Shown: positions 36,366 through 46,273, counted from the stretch's first letter. The stretch is DNA of 64,000 nucleotides from Hanstruepera neustonica (GCF_002895005.1 NZ_POWF01000011.1:1-64000), one strand, 5' to 3'. The notes: generated by a model not told the origin, from the letters alone. Numbers and translations: made by a program.

Positions 36366-37198
36366 CAGACACTGCTTGGAAGTTCACCATACTGCTGAAC
36401 ATGCTTTAAATATTCTGGATAAGTTTTAGCTTCTGGCATCAACAATAAATGACATTTCCCTCTTCCTTTAACAACATCCACATCAACAAGCTCATGTCCT
36501 GTTTTTAGATACCATGCTTTATAATGCATGTCTTGACACCAATCTAACATAACTTGGACAGCACCTGCCATACCCAACCCTTCAACATTATGCATTTCTA
36601 CAAAAAAACTACATTGTGTTCCAAGAGCTAGTTTTTTAGATGCTTCCATGACCAGTGTTTCAGCACCTTCTACATCAATCTTAACCAAATCTGGAACCAA
36701 GTCAAAATAGTTAAACAAAAAATCCAGAGTTAAAGTTTTTACATTAATATAAGAATTAATGGCCGAAGCTGTTTGAGCATGGGACGCATGCATGCTTCCT
36801 GCAGCTCCAGAACCAACAGTAAAAAATTTAACGGTTTCGTCTACTTGATTCCCAACAAATGCCGAAACATAATGTACCCTATTTCCAAGTCCATTCATTA
36901 TGATATTTTGAGCCGCTATTTGCAAAGCTTCAGGATTGGGATCAACTAAAACCATTCGTTTGTTGGCATCCTGAATAAGTGCCAGCAATGCAGTATAACC
37001 TACATTACAGCCAATATCAAAAATAACATCGTGATTTTTGGCCAAATAAAACCACCAGGCATCATCCTGATCAACTTGCTGTCTCACAGTTCCCCTTAAG
37101 AGTTGTAAAGGCACACCGCAAAGCCTAGTATGCTCCAATGGCTTTTTAGTAGTTTTAACACTATAAAGTAAAGTCTTAAGTGCTGTTTTTAATTGCAT
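36365..37198 (-). CDS. FkbM family SAM-dependent methyltransferase
   Basis: A 277-residue protein. The SAM site is VIFDIGCNVGYTALLALIQ (about 55-73), with MVLVDPNPEALQIAAQN following, and the FkbM signature LVKIDVEGAETLVMEAS (about 169-185) and FFVEMHN. FkbM members O-methylate hydroxyls of sugars or polyketides. A role in methylating the glycan is inferred from its position between the GT2 gene and another methyltransferase gene. Confidence 0.87.
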   Translation of the reverse strand: MQLKTALKTLLYSVKTTKKPLEHTRLCGVPLQLLRGTVRQQVDQDDAWWFYLAKNHDVIFDIGCNVGYTALLALIQDANKRMVLVDPNPEALQIAAQNIIMNGLGNRVHYVSAFVGNQVDETVKFFTVGSGAAGSMHASHAQTASAINSYINVKTLTLDFLFNYFDLVPDLVKIDVEGAETLVMEASKKLALGTQCSFFVEMHNVEGLGMAGAVQVMLDWCQDMHYKAWYLKTGHELVDVDVVKGRGKCHLLLMPEAKTYPEYLKHVQQYGELPSSV

Positions 37199-37243
37199 TC
37201 AATAGTTTTTAAAAGTATTATAATCACTAATTTAATATTTACT

Positions 37244-37981
37244 TTATTTATAGGCAATGGCTATTAAATGCGCAGTACCATAAGAAGAGTGTTCAACACC
37301 TTGAGACTGAAACTTGTTAATGATGTTTCCTGTTACCGATTTAAATAGCGTTAAAGGATTGCCTTTCTTAAAACTCTGCAGACCCCAAACACGATATTTT
37401 CCTGTTTTTACTGCATAGTGCACGTCTACTTTTGTAAAGTATTTTTCTAGCAAGGTTTGTAATTCTTGCTTGGTGTAATGTCGAACATGATCAGGATTTT
37501 TGTCTGGACCTTCATTTTTAATAAAATCACCATTTGGTGTTGTAAAGTAAGCCCATCCACCATTCTTTAAAACATCTGATATATTCTTAACAAACATATC
37601 ATCTTCAACCACGTGTTCAATAACTTCAACACTCACTACGGCATCATAAGAGGCACTAGCCAAGGTACATTGGGTCATGTCTTCAATAATCATCCCTTGA
37701 ATATTACTGCGCTTCGTTTCTATAAACGTTGGCATCTCCGATGTAAAACCTAAATGGAGTTGTTCTTGGGTTTCACTTTCTTGAGGAATATCAAGTATGG
37801 TAACTTGGGCGTTTAAATTAATGGTGTATGGCGATTTCCGGCCTCCTACATCCAAAATATGCAAACCATTACCCGAACCGGCCTTCGCTTTCACCAAACG
37901 TATTAAGTCCTTTCTAACAACATTTAAATGTGTTGGCATTAATGGAAATGTGGCCCAACGCATGAATTCATATAAGGTCAT
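37244..37981 (-). CDS. Class I SAM-dependent methyltransferase
   Basis: A 245-residue protein. The motifs are LHILDVGGRKSPYTINLNAQ (about 40-59), a late YDAVVSVEVIEHVVEDDMFV and LKNGGWAYFTTPNGDFI, matching the Methyltransf_11/23 fold. The acceptor is unknown; sugar methylation is likely from context. The gene has its own 187-base upstream gap with a terminator-like hairpin at 38061-38080, so it may head a new transcript. Confidence 0.83.
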   Translation of the reverse strand: MTLYEFMRWATFPLMPTHLNVVRKDLIRLVKAKAGSGNGLHILDVGGRKSPYTINLNAQVTILDIPQESETQEQLHLGFTSEMPTFIETKRSNIQGMIIEDMTQCTLASASYDAVVSVEVIEHVVEDDMFVKNISDVLKNGGWAYFTTPNGDFIKNEGPDKNPDHVRHYTKQELQTLLEKYFTKVDVHYAVKTGKYRVWGLQSFKKGNPLTLFKSVTGNIINKFQSQGVEHSSYGTAHLIAIAYK

Positions 37982-38060
37982 TACTTGGTTTTAAAATTTG
38001 ATACTACAATAATAAGAGTTATACTCAACAATTCCTTATGTTTTTAAAAAAACCACAAGC

Positions 38061-38080
38061 AATTGCTCGATACAGCAATT
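38061..38080 (-). terminator. Possible intrinsic terminator inside the locus
   Basis: AATTGCT (38061-38067) pairs with AGCAATT (38074-38080). On the minus strand the hairpin is followed, after seven or eight bases, by a run of T residues. It lies about 90 bases past the stop of the GT4 gene ending at 38169 and could split the locus into two transcripts. The stem is AT-rich, so strength is uncertain. Confidence 0.4.
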
Positions 38081-38168
38081 AAAAAATAAAAATGCCTTAA
38101 GGTTGTTTCAAAATCCGTAAAGCTACACTAAAAAATCCTGAACGTCAATAACTACTAAAACCATTACC

Positions 38169-39359
38169 TTATAATTGGTAAAGCCTCAAGAAAGCTTGCA
38201 CTTGCCTTTCTAAATTAAATTGATTTTGAACTCTCGAGACTGCCTTATGGCGAATGGTAGCTTTTTGACTATCAGATAGTGACTGAACTTCTTGAATTTT
38301 TTGAGCCAATAATTTAGGCTGTCGTTTTGGAACAACCCAACCCGTTTCTTCGTGTAATATATTTTCAGACAAACCTTCTGCATCACTGGATATGCATAAC
38401 AAACCCATAGATTGTGCTTCCAATAGAGCATTACAAAAACCCTCCTGAATACTATATTGTAAATAAATATCCGAATTTTCTAAATAGGTCTTAATATCTT
38501 TTTGGCTGGTTTTTCCTATAAAAGTAATATGTTCCAAAATATCCAGTTGATAAGCTGCAAACACCAAACGCTCATACTCACTTCCAGTACCTACAACAGT
38601 AAAATGAAATGTCACACCCGTTTTTTTCAAAATTTCAAGAGCCTCCAAGGTATACTCCAGTCCCTTTTTCCAATGCAGTCTGGCAACCGTTATAATCTGA
38701 AGCGTATGATCGGAATTTTTAATAAGCGCCTCGGGTCTTTTAAAAAAAGAGACATCAATGGCAGGTGTTATCACGAAAATGCGTTCATCCCTAATCCCAT
38801 AATGCGTTAAATCATCCTTCATCTCTTCAGATAAAACATGGTAATACACATCCTTTTGAAATAGGTTCACATAACAGTTGGGGTGTTTTAAAGGCGATAA
38901 GTACAAATCAAACCCCCTAAAACTCACGGCCATTTTGGCCTGCATAGCCTGGGCTACATTTTCACGATTCACTGCCAACATACCAAACCCAAAATGAAGC
39001 CAATCTACATGGTGTTTTAAGATAAACGCATTGAGAACAATATGCTTTAGTCTTTTCGTAATTGAAACACCATCAGCCTTATCTAATTGATAAAGTTTCA
39101 TAGTTCGCATGGGATGAAAAATAAAAGACCGAATTAACACGCCAAAAAAGGTCATGACTTTCAAAACAATACCACCATTAAAATTAGAAGCCGCATAAAT
39201 TGAGCAGTTTAAATCGTCTGGTATCTGGTCTAAATTTTCAACAAATAGCACTACCTCATAACCATGTTCTTGAAGACCTCGTATTTTATTTCTAAAAAAG
39301 GTTTCCGAATAACCCGGCGGAGATGACAATACAAGTCCTATTTTATTCTTTCGTTGCAT
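38169..39359 (-). CDS. Glycosyltransferase family 4 protein (WcaL-like)
   Basis: I start at the ATG at 39359 (MQRKNKIGLVLSSPPGYSE, 396 residues); a longer reading from 39461 would place 34 extra residues deep inside the preceding gene. The N-terminal motif PGYSETFFRNKIRGLQEHG is typical of the WcaL/colanic acid GT4 branch. The donor domain has ITVARLHWKKGLEYTLEAL and QYSIQEGFCNALLEAQSMGLL. It overlaps the upstream GT4 gene by 17 bases. The two look like diverged paralogues. Confidence 0.87.
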   Translation of the reverse strand: MQRKNKIGLVLSSPPGYSETFFRNKIRGLQEHGYEVVLFVENLDQIPDDLNCSIYAASNFNGGIVLKVMTFFGVLIRSFIFHPMRTMKLYQLDKADGVSITKRLKHIVLNAFILKHHVDWLHFGFGMLAVNRENVAQAMQAKMAVSFRGFDLYLSPLKHPNCYVNLFQKDVYYHVLSEEMKDDLTHYGIRDERIFVITPAIDVSFFKRPEALIKNSDHTLQIITVARLHWKKGLEYTLEALEILKKTGVTFHFTVVGTGSEYERLVFAAYQLDILEHITFIGKTSQKDIKTYLENSDIYLQYSIQEGFCNALLEAQSMGLLCISSDAEGLSENILHEETGWVVPKRQPKLLAQKIQEVQSLSDSQKATIRHKAVSRVQNQFNLERQVQAFLRLYQL

Positions 39360-40509
39360 GTTTGTAAATTTGAAGCATGTTCTGTACCATAAGTCCCGTT
39401 CTATGGTTTTTAAGTATGGTTGTGTGGGCAACATCTCGAATAACAGCCTTCTCGCTTTCACTTAATTTACTTATAGCCAATATATTGTCAGCCATTTGAT
39501 CAACATGTCGCACAGGAGTAATAAATCCATTGACACCAGGCACAATAACTTCTGTCATACCGCCGCAGTCTGTACTTAAAACCAAAGTTCCAAGGGACAT
39601 GGCTTCCAATACCACATTAGCAATACCTTCTTCCACACTGGGCAATAATAACAAATCCGCATCAGTCATATGAGCTTTTACAGTATCAAAAGGGACTTGC
39701 CCAAGTAAATCCACATAATCTTCAAGGTCTAAATCGCGCACCTGGTATAATAATTCTATACTATCACTGCCACCAATAATGGTGTACTTAAACTTGAAAC
39801 CATTCTCCTTAAGAATGGCACAGGCATCCAATGCATAAACGTAGCCTTTCTTCCAATGTGAACGACCAACCGATAACAACCTAAATACTGTACTGTTACT
39901 CGCGTGTTTAGACAATCTCTCGCTATTTGGGATATCCAGACCACTATAAACAACCTGTATGCGGTCTTTTGCTGCACCATATTTTTGAGCTTCCCTGGCA
40001 ATGGCTTCAGATACAGCATGAAAGGCATCAACTTTCGGAAAGGTTTGATGATATATCTCGGCAAGATTCGTGTTGGCAACAGGTGAATAATTAATATGGG
40101 CACCGCGTAGGCTAACTACCAATCTCATACCAAATTCCTGTACCCAAGCCCAATCAGCAATACCTTTAGCCCATTGCAAATGGAATATTTCAGGTTGATG
40201 CCACAAAACAGGATAACATTTTACTTTGTCATTAAGAGTATACCGGTCCGAAGCTTTGAGAAAGCTATCAAGCCTACGTTTAGCATCACGTTTAAATAAA
40301 AGAAGCAATAGCGTAAACTTCAATAAATGCAACGCTTTACTAAAGCGATTATGTCGATATCCAACAACTGTAACAGAATTCGAATAGTGATTAGAGCCAT
40401 GTCTAATACCAAAAAGAATAAGTTGTTGACCATGCTCAACTAAACCACTAATTAACCGTTCAATAAACGTGGTACTCGGTATCTCTCCAGAATAAACAGC
40501 TATGGTCAT
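39343..40509 (-). CDS. Glycosyltransferase family 4 protein (WcaL-like)
   Basis: A 388-residue GT-B enzyme. The N-terminus MTIAVYSGEIPSTTFIERLI resembles the SETF-type loop of the next gene. In the donor domain RLLSVGRSHWKKGYVYALDA and LLPSVEEGIANVVLEAMSLGTL give the EX7E site. The HWKKGY/HWKKGL sequence shared with the following gene supports a duplication. The donor is unknown. Upstream lies the first SGNH gene, 15 bases away. Confidence 0.88.
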   Translation of the reverse strand: MTIAVYSGEIPSTTFIERLISGLVEHGQQLILFGIRHGSNHYSNSVTVVGYRHNRFSKALHLLKFTLLLLLFKRDAKRRLDSFLKASDRYTLNDKVKCYPVLWHQPEIFHLQWAKGIADWAWVQEFGMRLVVSLRGAHINYSPVANTNLAEIYHQTFPKVDAFHAVSEAIAREAQKYGAAKDRIQVVYSGLDIPNSERLSKHASNSTVFRLLSVGRSHWKKGYVYALDACAILKENGFKFKYTIIGGSDSIELLYQVRDLDLEDYVDLLGQVPFDTVKAHMTDADLLLLPSVEEGIANVVLEAMSLGTLVLSTDCGGMTEVIVPGVNGFITPVRHVDQMADNILAISKLSESEKAVIRDVAHTTILKNHRTGLMVQNMLQIYKHATKE

Positions 40510-40524
40510 AATCGTTTCAAAAAA

Positions 40525-41424
40525 TCAATTTATTCCTAAATAAGACTTAAAATCACGAGCAAACACCACACTGGCTTGTGCTCTTCCAATAGTATTGACA
40601 TGTATACCGTCATGAAAATACCCTGAATTCTTCAATAAATCGGAATGATTTATAATAGTATAGTCGGCAGAACCCACGTCGGCCTTTAAACCTTTCATTG
40701 GTGAAATATAACAAATCATGGTAATGCCATGCAAATCGCACAAAGCCTTAATTTTCTCAAGATAGCTGTTTTTAAAAGTGAGGTCAGTATCCTGAAATTG
40801 TGAAATAGGAGCATCTACAAAAGCCCTGTCTGGATAGCTATAGTTGCCTAAATCATCAAAACGGTTATGCTTGTTTGGCTGTAGTAAGCTTAATAAGGAT
40901 GGGTAAAACACCTCAGCATTGTAATAAGACACACCCAATGTTGGCATCCAACTACTGTACTGTAATATCGCAGCACGAGTACCCTTAAATTGGCTGTAAT
41001 AATCATGAACATAGGGTCTGTGGGCATACATCAAAAATCGGTAATCATTGTCGCTCAAAGTGTGTTCAAGAGTATTATAATTCTTGGGGTTGGGTGCCAA
41101 AATACAGAAATCGGTACGTTTCCCTGTGGCAATAAAATGTTGTAACATAAGGTACTGGTTGGGTAATGAGGTATCATCTACCGATAAATTCAGGCCTGTT
41201 GTATGCAAAACCGAATCGATAGTTTGGGTATTCAGGGTGGTCAAACCTGTACTGGCACCCAATACAATATAATCAAACTGGGTTTGTGGTACCCCATTGG
41301 TCAAAAAAGTAGGTTTGTAAAATTGTGATTGCCGTAACGACCAAAGACTCGCATGACTTATCAAATAGGAAAGTAACAAAAATCCTATAACTATAAATCC
41401 TACTTTTTTTAAAAATTTAAGCAT
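40525..41424 (-). CDS. SGNH-like protein paired with an MBOAT acyltransferase
   Basis: A 299-residue protein with one N-terminal hydrophobic segment (about 8-28). Block I is FDYIVLGASTGLTTL (Ser near residue 59) and block V is YFHDGIHVNTIG, giving the Asp and His of an SGNH/GDSL triad. The body is likely periplasmic. Such proteins act with MBOAT partners, as AlgX/AlgJ do with AlgI, to complete acyl transfer to a polysaccharide. It starts 2 bases after the MBOAT stop. Confidence 0.78.
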   Translation of the reverse strand: MLKFLKKVGFIVIGFLLLSYLISHASLWSLRQSQFYKPTFLTNGVPQTQFDYIVLGASTGLTTLNTQTIDSVLHTTGLNLSVDDTSLPNQYLMLQHFIATGKRTDFCILAPNPKNYNTLEHTLSDNDYRFLMYAHRPYVHDYYSQFKGTRAAILQYSSWMPTLGVSYYNAEVFYPSLLSLLQPNKHNRFDDLGNYSYPDRAFVDAPISQFQDTDLTFKNSYLEKIKALCDLHGITMICYISPMKGLKADVGSADYTIINHSDLLKNSGYFHDGIHVNTIGRAQASVVFARDFKSYLGIN

Positions 41425-41426
41425 GG

Positions 41427-42854
41427 TTAAAATTGAAAATAAATAAAATCTGATGGGTTTTTAAATACACCCATAAGCATAATCAATAATGAAATAAAGA
41501 TAGCCGAATAAGTTGTTAATTGAACCTCTTTCCTATTTTTTTGTATCGCTAAAAACTCAAAAAACAACATGATGAAGATGCTCATACAAATAATAAAACT
41601 AAACAATTGCGATTTGGAAGTAGCATAAAATAATGTCAATGTGACATCTTTAAAACTAAAAATTTTTAAAATAAAGGTATGGGCTATGGCTAAGGTATCG
41701 GCGCGAAAATAGATCCAGGCAAAGCTTACCAGTATAAAGGTTAGTAATATTCGAGGAACTTGAACAAGTGAAATTACGGTTTCGCCAACATAAGCCCTAT
41801 TGACCTTGGCCAGTAATAAAGGTAAAAACAACAAGGCATGGATACCACCCCAAACAATAAAAGTCCAATTGGCACCGTGCCAAAATCCGCTAACTAAAAA
41901 GACAATAAAAACGTTACGAATTTGCAGCCATCTACTACCATGCGAGCCTCCTAATGGTATATATACATAATCCCGAAACCAGGTTGAAAGCGATATATGC
42001 CAGCGTCGCCAAAACTCACTGATATCTCTCGAAAAATAAGGAAATGAGAAGTTAACCATCAATCTAAATCCAAACAAGCGAGCCACACCAATGGCTATGT
42101 CTGAGTAACCTGAAAAGTCACCATAAATTTGAAATCCAAATAATACCGCACCAAAAAACAACTCCAAGGAAGAATAACTATGGGTACCATCAAATATCTG
42201 ATTGACAAAAAAAGCACAGTTATCGGCTACTACCACTTTTTTAAACAAGCCCCAAATTATCAAGTAAAAACCACTTACAGCAAAATCACTATTAAAAATT
42301 CGCGGCTTCTTAAACTGCGGCAGCAAATTACTGGCACGCTCTATAGGCCCAGCAACTAATTGTGGAAAAAAGGACACAAATGCCGAAAATTGAATGAAAT
42401 CATGTGTCGGTTCAAGTTTCTGCCTATACACGTCAATAGTATAACTTAAGGTTTGAAACGTGTAAAACGAAATTCCTACTGGCAAAATAATTTGCAAGGT
42501 TTGTAAATCCATACGCACGCCTACTAAATCCCAAGCATCTATCCAGCTGCTAATAAAGAAGTTATAGTACTTAAAAAATCCTAAAAGCCCCAAATTGCAA
42601 AGCAAACTAATGGCTAAAAGCCCTTTTTGGTGCCGTTTAATAGCTGTTTTTTGCAGTTCTTGGGCAACAAAAAAATCAACCAACGTGCTGAATAAAATCA
42701 AGGCTAAAAACCGCCAGTCCCACCAACCATAAAATACGTAGCTAGCCAATACAATTAATAAGTTCTGCAACTTCAAAGAGTTCCTAAAAACAAACCAGTA
42801 TAGTACAAAAACTATAGGAAGAAAAATGGCAAAAACAATGGAGTTAAACAGCAC
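41427..42854 (-). CDS. MBOAT family O-acyltransferase (AlgI-like), copy 2
   Basis: A 475-residue polytopic protein with about ten hydrophobic segments. It has the AlgI/DltB landmarks QLVAGPIERASNLLPQ, RRWHISLSTWFRDYVYIPLGG and SGFWHGANWTFIVWG, in which the histidine after FW is the presumed catalytic residue. It moves acyl groups across the inner membrane to modify sugars. It is strikingly similar to the 43805-45241 protein, with the same start MLFNSxxFAxFLPIVFVLYW and the same FIYFQF end. An SGNH protein is encoded on each side. Confidence 0.92.
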   Translation of the reverse strand: MLFNSIVFAIFLPIVFVLYWFVFRNSLKLQNLLIVLASYVFYGWWDWRFLALILFSTLVDFFVAQELQKTAIKRHQKGLLAISLLCNLGLLGFFKYYNFFISSWIDAWDLVGVRMDLQTLQIILPVGISFYTFQTLSYTIDVYRQKLEPTHDFIQFSAFVSFFPQLVAGPIERASNLLPQFKKPRIFNSDFAVSGFYLIIWGLFKKVVVADNCAFFVNQIFDGTHSYSSLELFFGAVLFGFQIYGDFSGYSDIAIGVARLFGFRLMVNFSFPYFSRDISEFWRRWHISLSTWFRDYVYIPLGGSHGSRWLQIRNVFIVFLVSGFWHGANWTFIVWGGIHALLFLPLLLAKVNRAYVGETVISLVQVPRILLTFILVSFAWIYFRADTLAIAHTFILKIFSFKDVTLTLFYATSKSQLFSFIICMSIFIMLFFEFLAIQKNRKEVQLTTYSAIFISLLIMLMGVFKNPSDFIYFQF

Positions 42855-42856
42855 TA

Positions 42857-43798
42857 TTATTCTTTGTTATTAGGATTTCTGGAACCCATGATAAGTTCAG
42901 CTAAATTAATAGAAAATTGTCTACCGGAAACCTGGTCCAAATGATTACCATCCGTGTAGGTATAAAAATCCCTATCAGGCATCATGTTAAAATAGACCAC
43001 TCCAGTTTCTTCGGCAATAGCATACATCACATCATTAAAATCTGATAAAAGTTCATTTTCAATTTTAAACATACCATTTATTATAGGCATTCTAACAAGA
43101 TAAACCTGACCATGCTGCTTTAAAAAACGGATCGTGTTTTCTAAACTTTCAAGTCTATAGCTAGAAGGGCTTGAGTATTGAGATAAAAGTTTATTATACC
43201 TAATAATTTTTTTTTCAGTTCGTTCACTTGTTGTTTTACCTTCCAAACTAATAGTTACGTTCAACCATCCATCAGCTTCAACAAAAAAAGTCTCGTTCAA
43301 TCCAACCTTACTTTTATCCTTAAAGATGTTTATGTAACTTTCAGGATAAGACTCTATTAGGTATTCAATATTGGGCTTTAAAGCAACAAAATGGGTGTTG
43401 TCCAAAAAATTATCGGTTTCTCGATAACCTCCTGTCTTTAAAACAGTAACACTATCAATTCCAATAGTCCAAGGGTTAACTTCCAATATAAAAATACCAG
43501 CCTGGGTTTGGGATTCTAATTTACGTTGAATACTCTTCAGGTAAGGTCTACCATATGGAGATTCCTTAACATTAAAAGCAAAGTTGTAAATATCATTTCT
43601 TTTTAAATAGGAATTAAGGAATTTAGGTTGAATACCTTGGGCGGCTCTGGAAGAACCTATTATTAATGCGGTTTGTCTGGGCGTTGTAAATTTAAGGTAA
43701 TTCGCATCTGTACTCCCATCTGCCAAATAAAAATAAGCATAACAACCCAGCAATAAAATAGAGCTAAATGTCAAGACTAAAATTAAAAATCGCTTCAT
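42857..43798 (-). CDS. SGNH-like protein paired with the second MBOAT
   Basis: A 313-residue protein with an N-terminal membrane anchor (about 4-24). Block I is TALIIGSSRAAQGIQ (Ser near 49) and block V is YTYTDGNHLDQVSG, consistent with an SGNH-like triad. Although its layout matches the 299-residue protein at 40525, sequence similarity outside those blocks is low. It lies 2 bases upstream of one MBOAT gene and 6 bases after the other, so each MBOAT has an adjacent SGNH partner. Probable role: acetyl transfer or acyl-chain handling. Confidence 0.74.
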   Translation of the reverse strand: MKRFLILVLTFSSILLLGCYAYFYLADGSTDANYLKFTTPRQTALIIGSSRAAQGIQPKFLNSYLKRNDIYNFAFNVKESPYGRPYLKSIQRKLESQTQAGIFILEVNPWTIGIDSVTVLKTGGYRETDNFLDNTHFVALKPNIEYLIESYPESYINIFKDKSKVGLNETFFVEADGWLNVTISLEGKTTSERTEKKIIRYNKLLSQYSSPSSYRLESLENTIRFLKQHGQVYLVRMPIINGMFKIENELLSDFNDVMYAIAEETGVVYFNMMPDRDFYTYTDGNHLDQVSGRQFSINLAELIMGSRNPNNKE

Positions 43799-43804
43799 AC
43801 CCTA

Positions 43805-45241
43805 TCAAAATTGAAAATAAATAAACGCCGCTTCCTGGCCACCATATAAAAATATCAGTATGGCAATACAAAAATAAAAACCCCACCGCATAACTTTAGG
43901 GTATTGCAACCAAAGTAACTCTATGGCATACTGTTGTTTTCTACCCAACCACTCAACAATGATAAAAATAAAAATCAATACAAATAAATAAGTGGGGCGC
44001 ATTTGGGGTATGGATACAAAATTATCCGTAGCCATTTGCCAGAGATATCCCAAAGCATGGCTCAAACTTTCAGCGCGAAAAAACACCCACGACAGGAGAA
44101 TCAGTAAAAACGTAATACCCATTTTAAAAACCTCTTTAAAACTGGGAAGCAAGCGGTAGGCTGCAACAACATCGGTGTGCACCCTATTTCGTTCAAAAAG
44201 TAACAAGGGCAAAAAATACAACGCATTAATAGCACCCCAAACAATAAAAGTCCAATTGGCACCATGCCAAAAACCACTCACAACAAAAATAATTAAAACG
44301 TTTCGTATCTGATTGAGTTTAGAACCTTGGGAGCCTCCTAAAGGAATATAAACATAATCTCGAAACCAAGTAGAAAGAGATATATGCCAACGACGCCAAA
44401 ATTCAGCAACATCTCTGGAAAAATAGGGAAATGCAAAATTCTGTTTCAGCTCAAACCCAAACAATCTGGCAGTTCCAATGGCAATGTCACTATAGCCCGA
44501 AAAATCACCATAAATTTGAAATGCAAAGAGAAAAACACCCAGAAACAAGGTACTACCAGAATAACTGGTGTAATCATCAAATATCATATTAACATACCTA
44601 GCACAATTATCGGCTATAACAACTTTTTTAAACATACCCCACAAAATCTGCCGCAAACCATCAACCGCTTTGTGATAATTAAACAGGCGTTTGTTGTAAA
44701 ATTGTGGTAACAAATGGGTAGCGCGTTCTATAGGCCCCGCTACCAATTGCGGAAAAAAAGATACAAAAGCGGCAAAACCAATAAAATTTCTAGTGGGCTG
44801 TAACTTGTTTCTATAAATGTCAATGGAATAACTTAATGTCTGAAACGTATAAAAACTAATACCCACAGGTAAAATAATGTTGAGCGTATTGGGCTGAATA
44901 GTCCACCCAAAAAATGAAAAGGAAGACACAAAACTGTCAACAAAAAAATTGTAGTATTTAAAAAATCCCAGCAGTCCAATATTAAAAAAAACACTGGTAA
45001 ACAATAATGCCTTACGTTTGCTGGGTAACGTTGTTTGACTGATATAAATACCAATAACATAGTCCAATACACTACTAAACAATATCAAACTCAAAAACCG
45101 CCAGTCCCACCAACCATAAAAAACATAGCTGGCCAAAACAATTAATAAATTCTGCAGTTTTAAGGATGTTTTAAATACAAACCAGTACAATACAAAAACG
45201 ATTGGTAAAAAAACAGCAAAATCTAGGGAGTTAAACAGCAT
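43805..45241 (-). CDS. MBOAT family O-acyltransferase (AlgI-like), copy 1
   Basis: A 478-residue polytopic protein with the same landmarks as copy 2: QLVAGPIERATHLLPQ, RRWHISLSTWFRDYVYIPLGG and SGFWHGANWTFIVWG. The two proteins are closely similar across the first 350 residues and more diverged in the last 110, as expected of a tandem duplication followed by specialisation. Membrane O-acylation of the glycan is the expected role. The upstream neighbour is a sulfotransferase gene (8 bases). Confidence 0.92.
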   Translation of the reverse strand: MLFNSLDFAVFLPIVFVLYWFVFKTSLKLQNLLIVLASYVFYGWWDWRFLSLILFSSVLDYVIGIYISQTTLPSKRKALLFTSVFFNIGLLGFFKYYNFFVDSFVSSFSFFGWTIQPNTLNIILPVGISFYTFQTLSYSIDIYRNKLQPTRNFIGFAAFVSFFPQLVAGPIERATHLLPQFYNKRLFNYHKAVDGLRQILWGMFKKVVIADNCARYVNMIFDDYTSYSGSTLFLGVFLFAFQIYGDFSGYSDIAIGTARLFGFELKQNFAFPYFSRDVAEFWRRWHISLSTWFRDYVYIPLGGSQGSKLNQIRNVLIIFVVSGFWHGANWTFIVWGAINALYFLPLLLFERNRVHTDVVAAYRLLPSFKEVFKMGITFLLILLSWVFFRAESLSHALGYLWQMATDNFVSIPQMRPTYLFVLIFIFIIVEWLGRKQQYAIELLWLQYPKVMRWGFYFCIAILIFLYGGQEAAFIYFQF

Positions 45242-45249
45242 AAATATCT

Positions 45250-46239
45250 CTAATTAGGAAACCATTTTGAGTAAATGTTTTGTTGGGTAAGCGCATCAAT
45301 ACCCTCAAGTTCTATCTTAAAATACTTATCAAGTAAAGCAACGGTAGAGTCAAGTGGAATAAACTTATAGTGACTGCCTTTAGGATTAATTTGCTGATGC
45401 ATCTTGTCAATTAACCGATATCGCAAAGGTAGTGTTTTGTTAAATGAAGGTTGATTGGGTAAAAACCGAGAATAGCGATAATCCCGAGAGCCTTGCATCC
45501 ATTTATTCCGCAATAACTGAAGCCAAATATATTTGGGAATCACCGTTTTATTGGAGTGAACTTCCAAATCGGTCGTTTGGTACTTATCAAAATCAACTCC
45601 TAAAAAATCACAAATACGCTTTAAACAGCTGTTTCTATCATGAATCAAGTCTTCAAATAGCACAACCTGAATTTGTTGAAAGGGCAGGACATCATAGTAA
45701 TACTGTAGTTGTTCCAAATACAAACTTCTATTAATAATACTATGCGGGTTATATCGTAAAGTGTCTTCTAAATTATAAATAGCCCGACCCGATTTCAATA
45801 AATGAAGATAATTAGAGATTGTTCTGGCCGTAGGGTGCCGCAATACAAAAATCATTTTAATGGGTTTTGGTTGCTGCGAGATTCGTAAAGCAGCCCTTTT
45901 AGAAGCCAAATAAGTGGTGGAATCCTCTCCCAATAAACCCGAATGGTTTAATGCTTTAAATTGGTCGCGATACCAGTCCCAAAATAAGTCGGAGGCAGTC
46001 TCTAAATCGGGTGAATGCCATAATGTATTGGCTTTATCAAAAAAATTAAAATCAGGATGCTGCAAAATACTATCCACATCAAAAAAGCCAAGCTCATTAT
46101 GTGCAATGCAAATATCAGGATGATTATTGAGTATGGCATGCAAGGTGGTTGTACCAGATTTCATAGCACCACCAATAATAAAATCGGGTAAATGTGTAAC
46201 ATCTTTAGAAATCCAATGTGATTGTGTATCATGTTTCAT
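45250..46239 (-). CDS. Sulfotransferase family protein (second of four)
   Basis: A 329-residue enzyme. The PAPS 5'-phosphosulfate loop is DFIIGGAMKSGTTTLHAILN (about 19-38) and the 3'-phosphate site is IFVLRHPTARTISNYLHLLK (about 130-149). This GAMKSGTT form is closest to heparan sulfate-type sulfotransferases. It would O- or N-sulfate a sugar of the glycan. It lies 8 bases upstream of an MBOAT gene, so sulfation and O-acylation genes are directly linked. Confidence 0.86.
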   Translation of the reverse strand: MKHDTQSHWISKDVTHLPDFIIGGAMKSGTTTLHAILNNHPDICIAHNELGFFDVDSILQHPDFNFFDKANTLWHSPDLETASDLFWDWYRDQFKALNHSGLLGEDSTTYLASKRAALRISQQPKPIKMIFVLRHPTARTISNYLHLLKSGRAIYNLEDTLRYNPHSIINRSLYLEQLQYYYDVLPFQQIQVVLFEDLIHDRNSCLKRICDFLGVDFDKYQTTDLEVHSNKTVIPKYIWLQLLRNKWMQGSRDYRYSRFLPNQPSFNKTLPLRYRLIDKMHQQINPKGSHYKFIPLDSTVALLDKYFKIELEGIDALTQQNIYSKWFPN

Positions 46240-46273
46240 GCGGTTCTTGAATTCTAGTTACGAATATAAAATT

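Noticed and set aside
39360-39461. 34-residue N-terminal extension of the GT4 gene
   Set aside because: It lies wholly within the preceding glycosyltransferase gene; the internal ATG gives a normal GT4 start.
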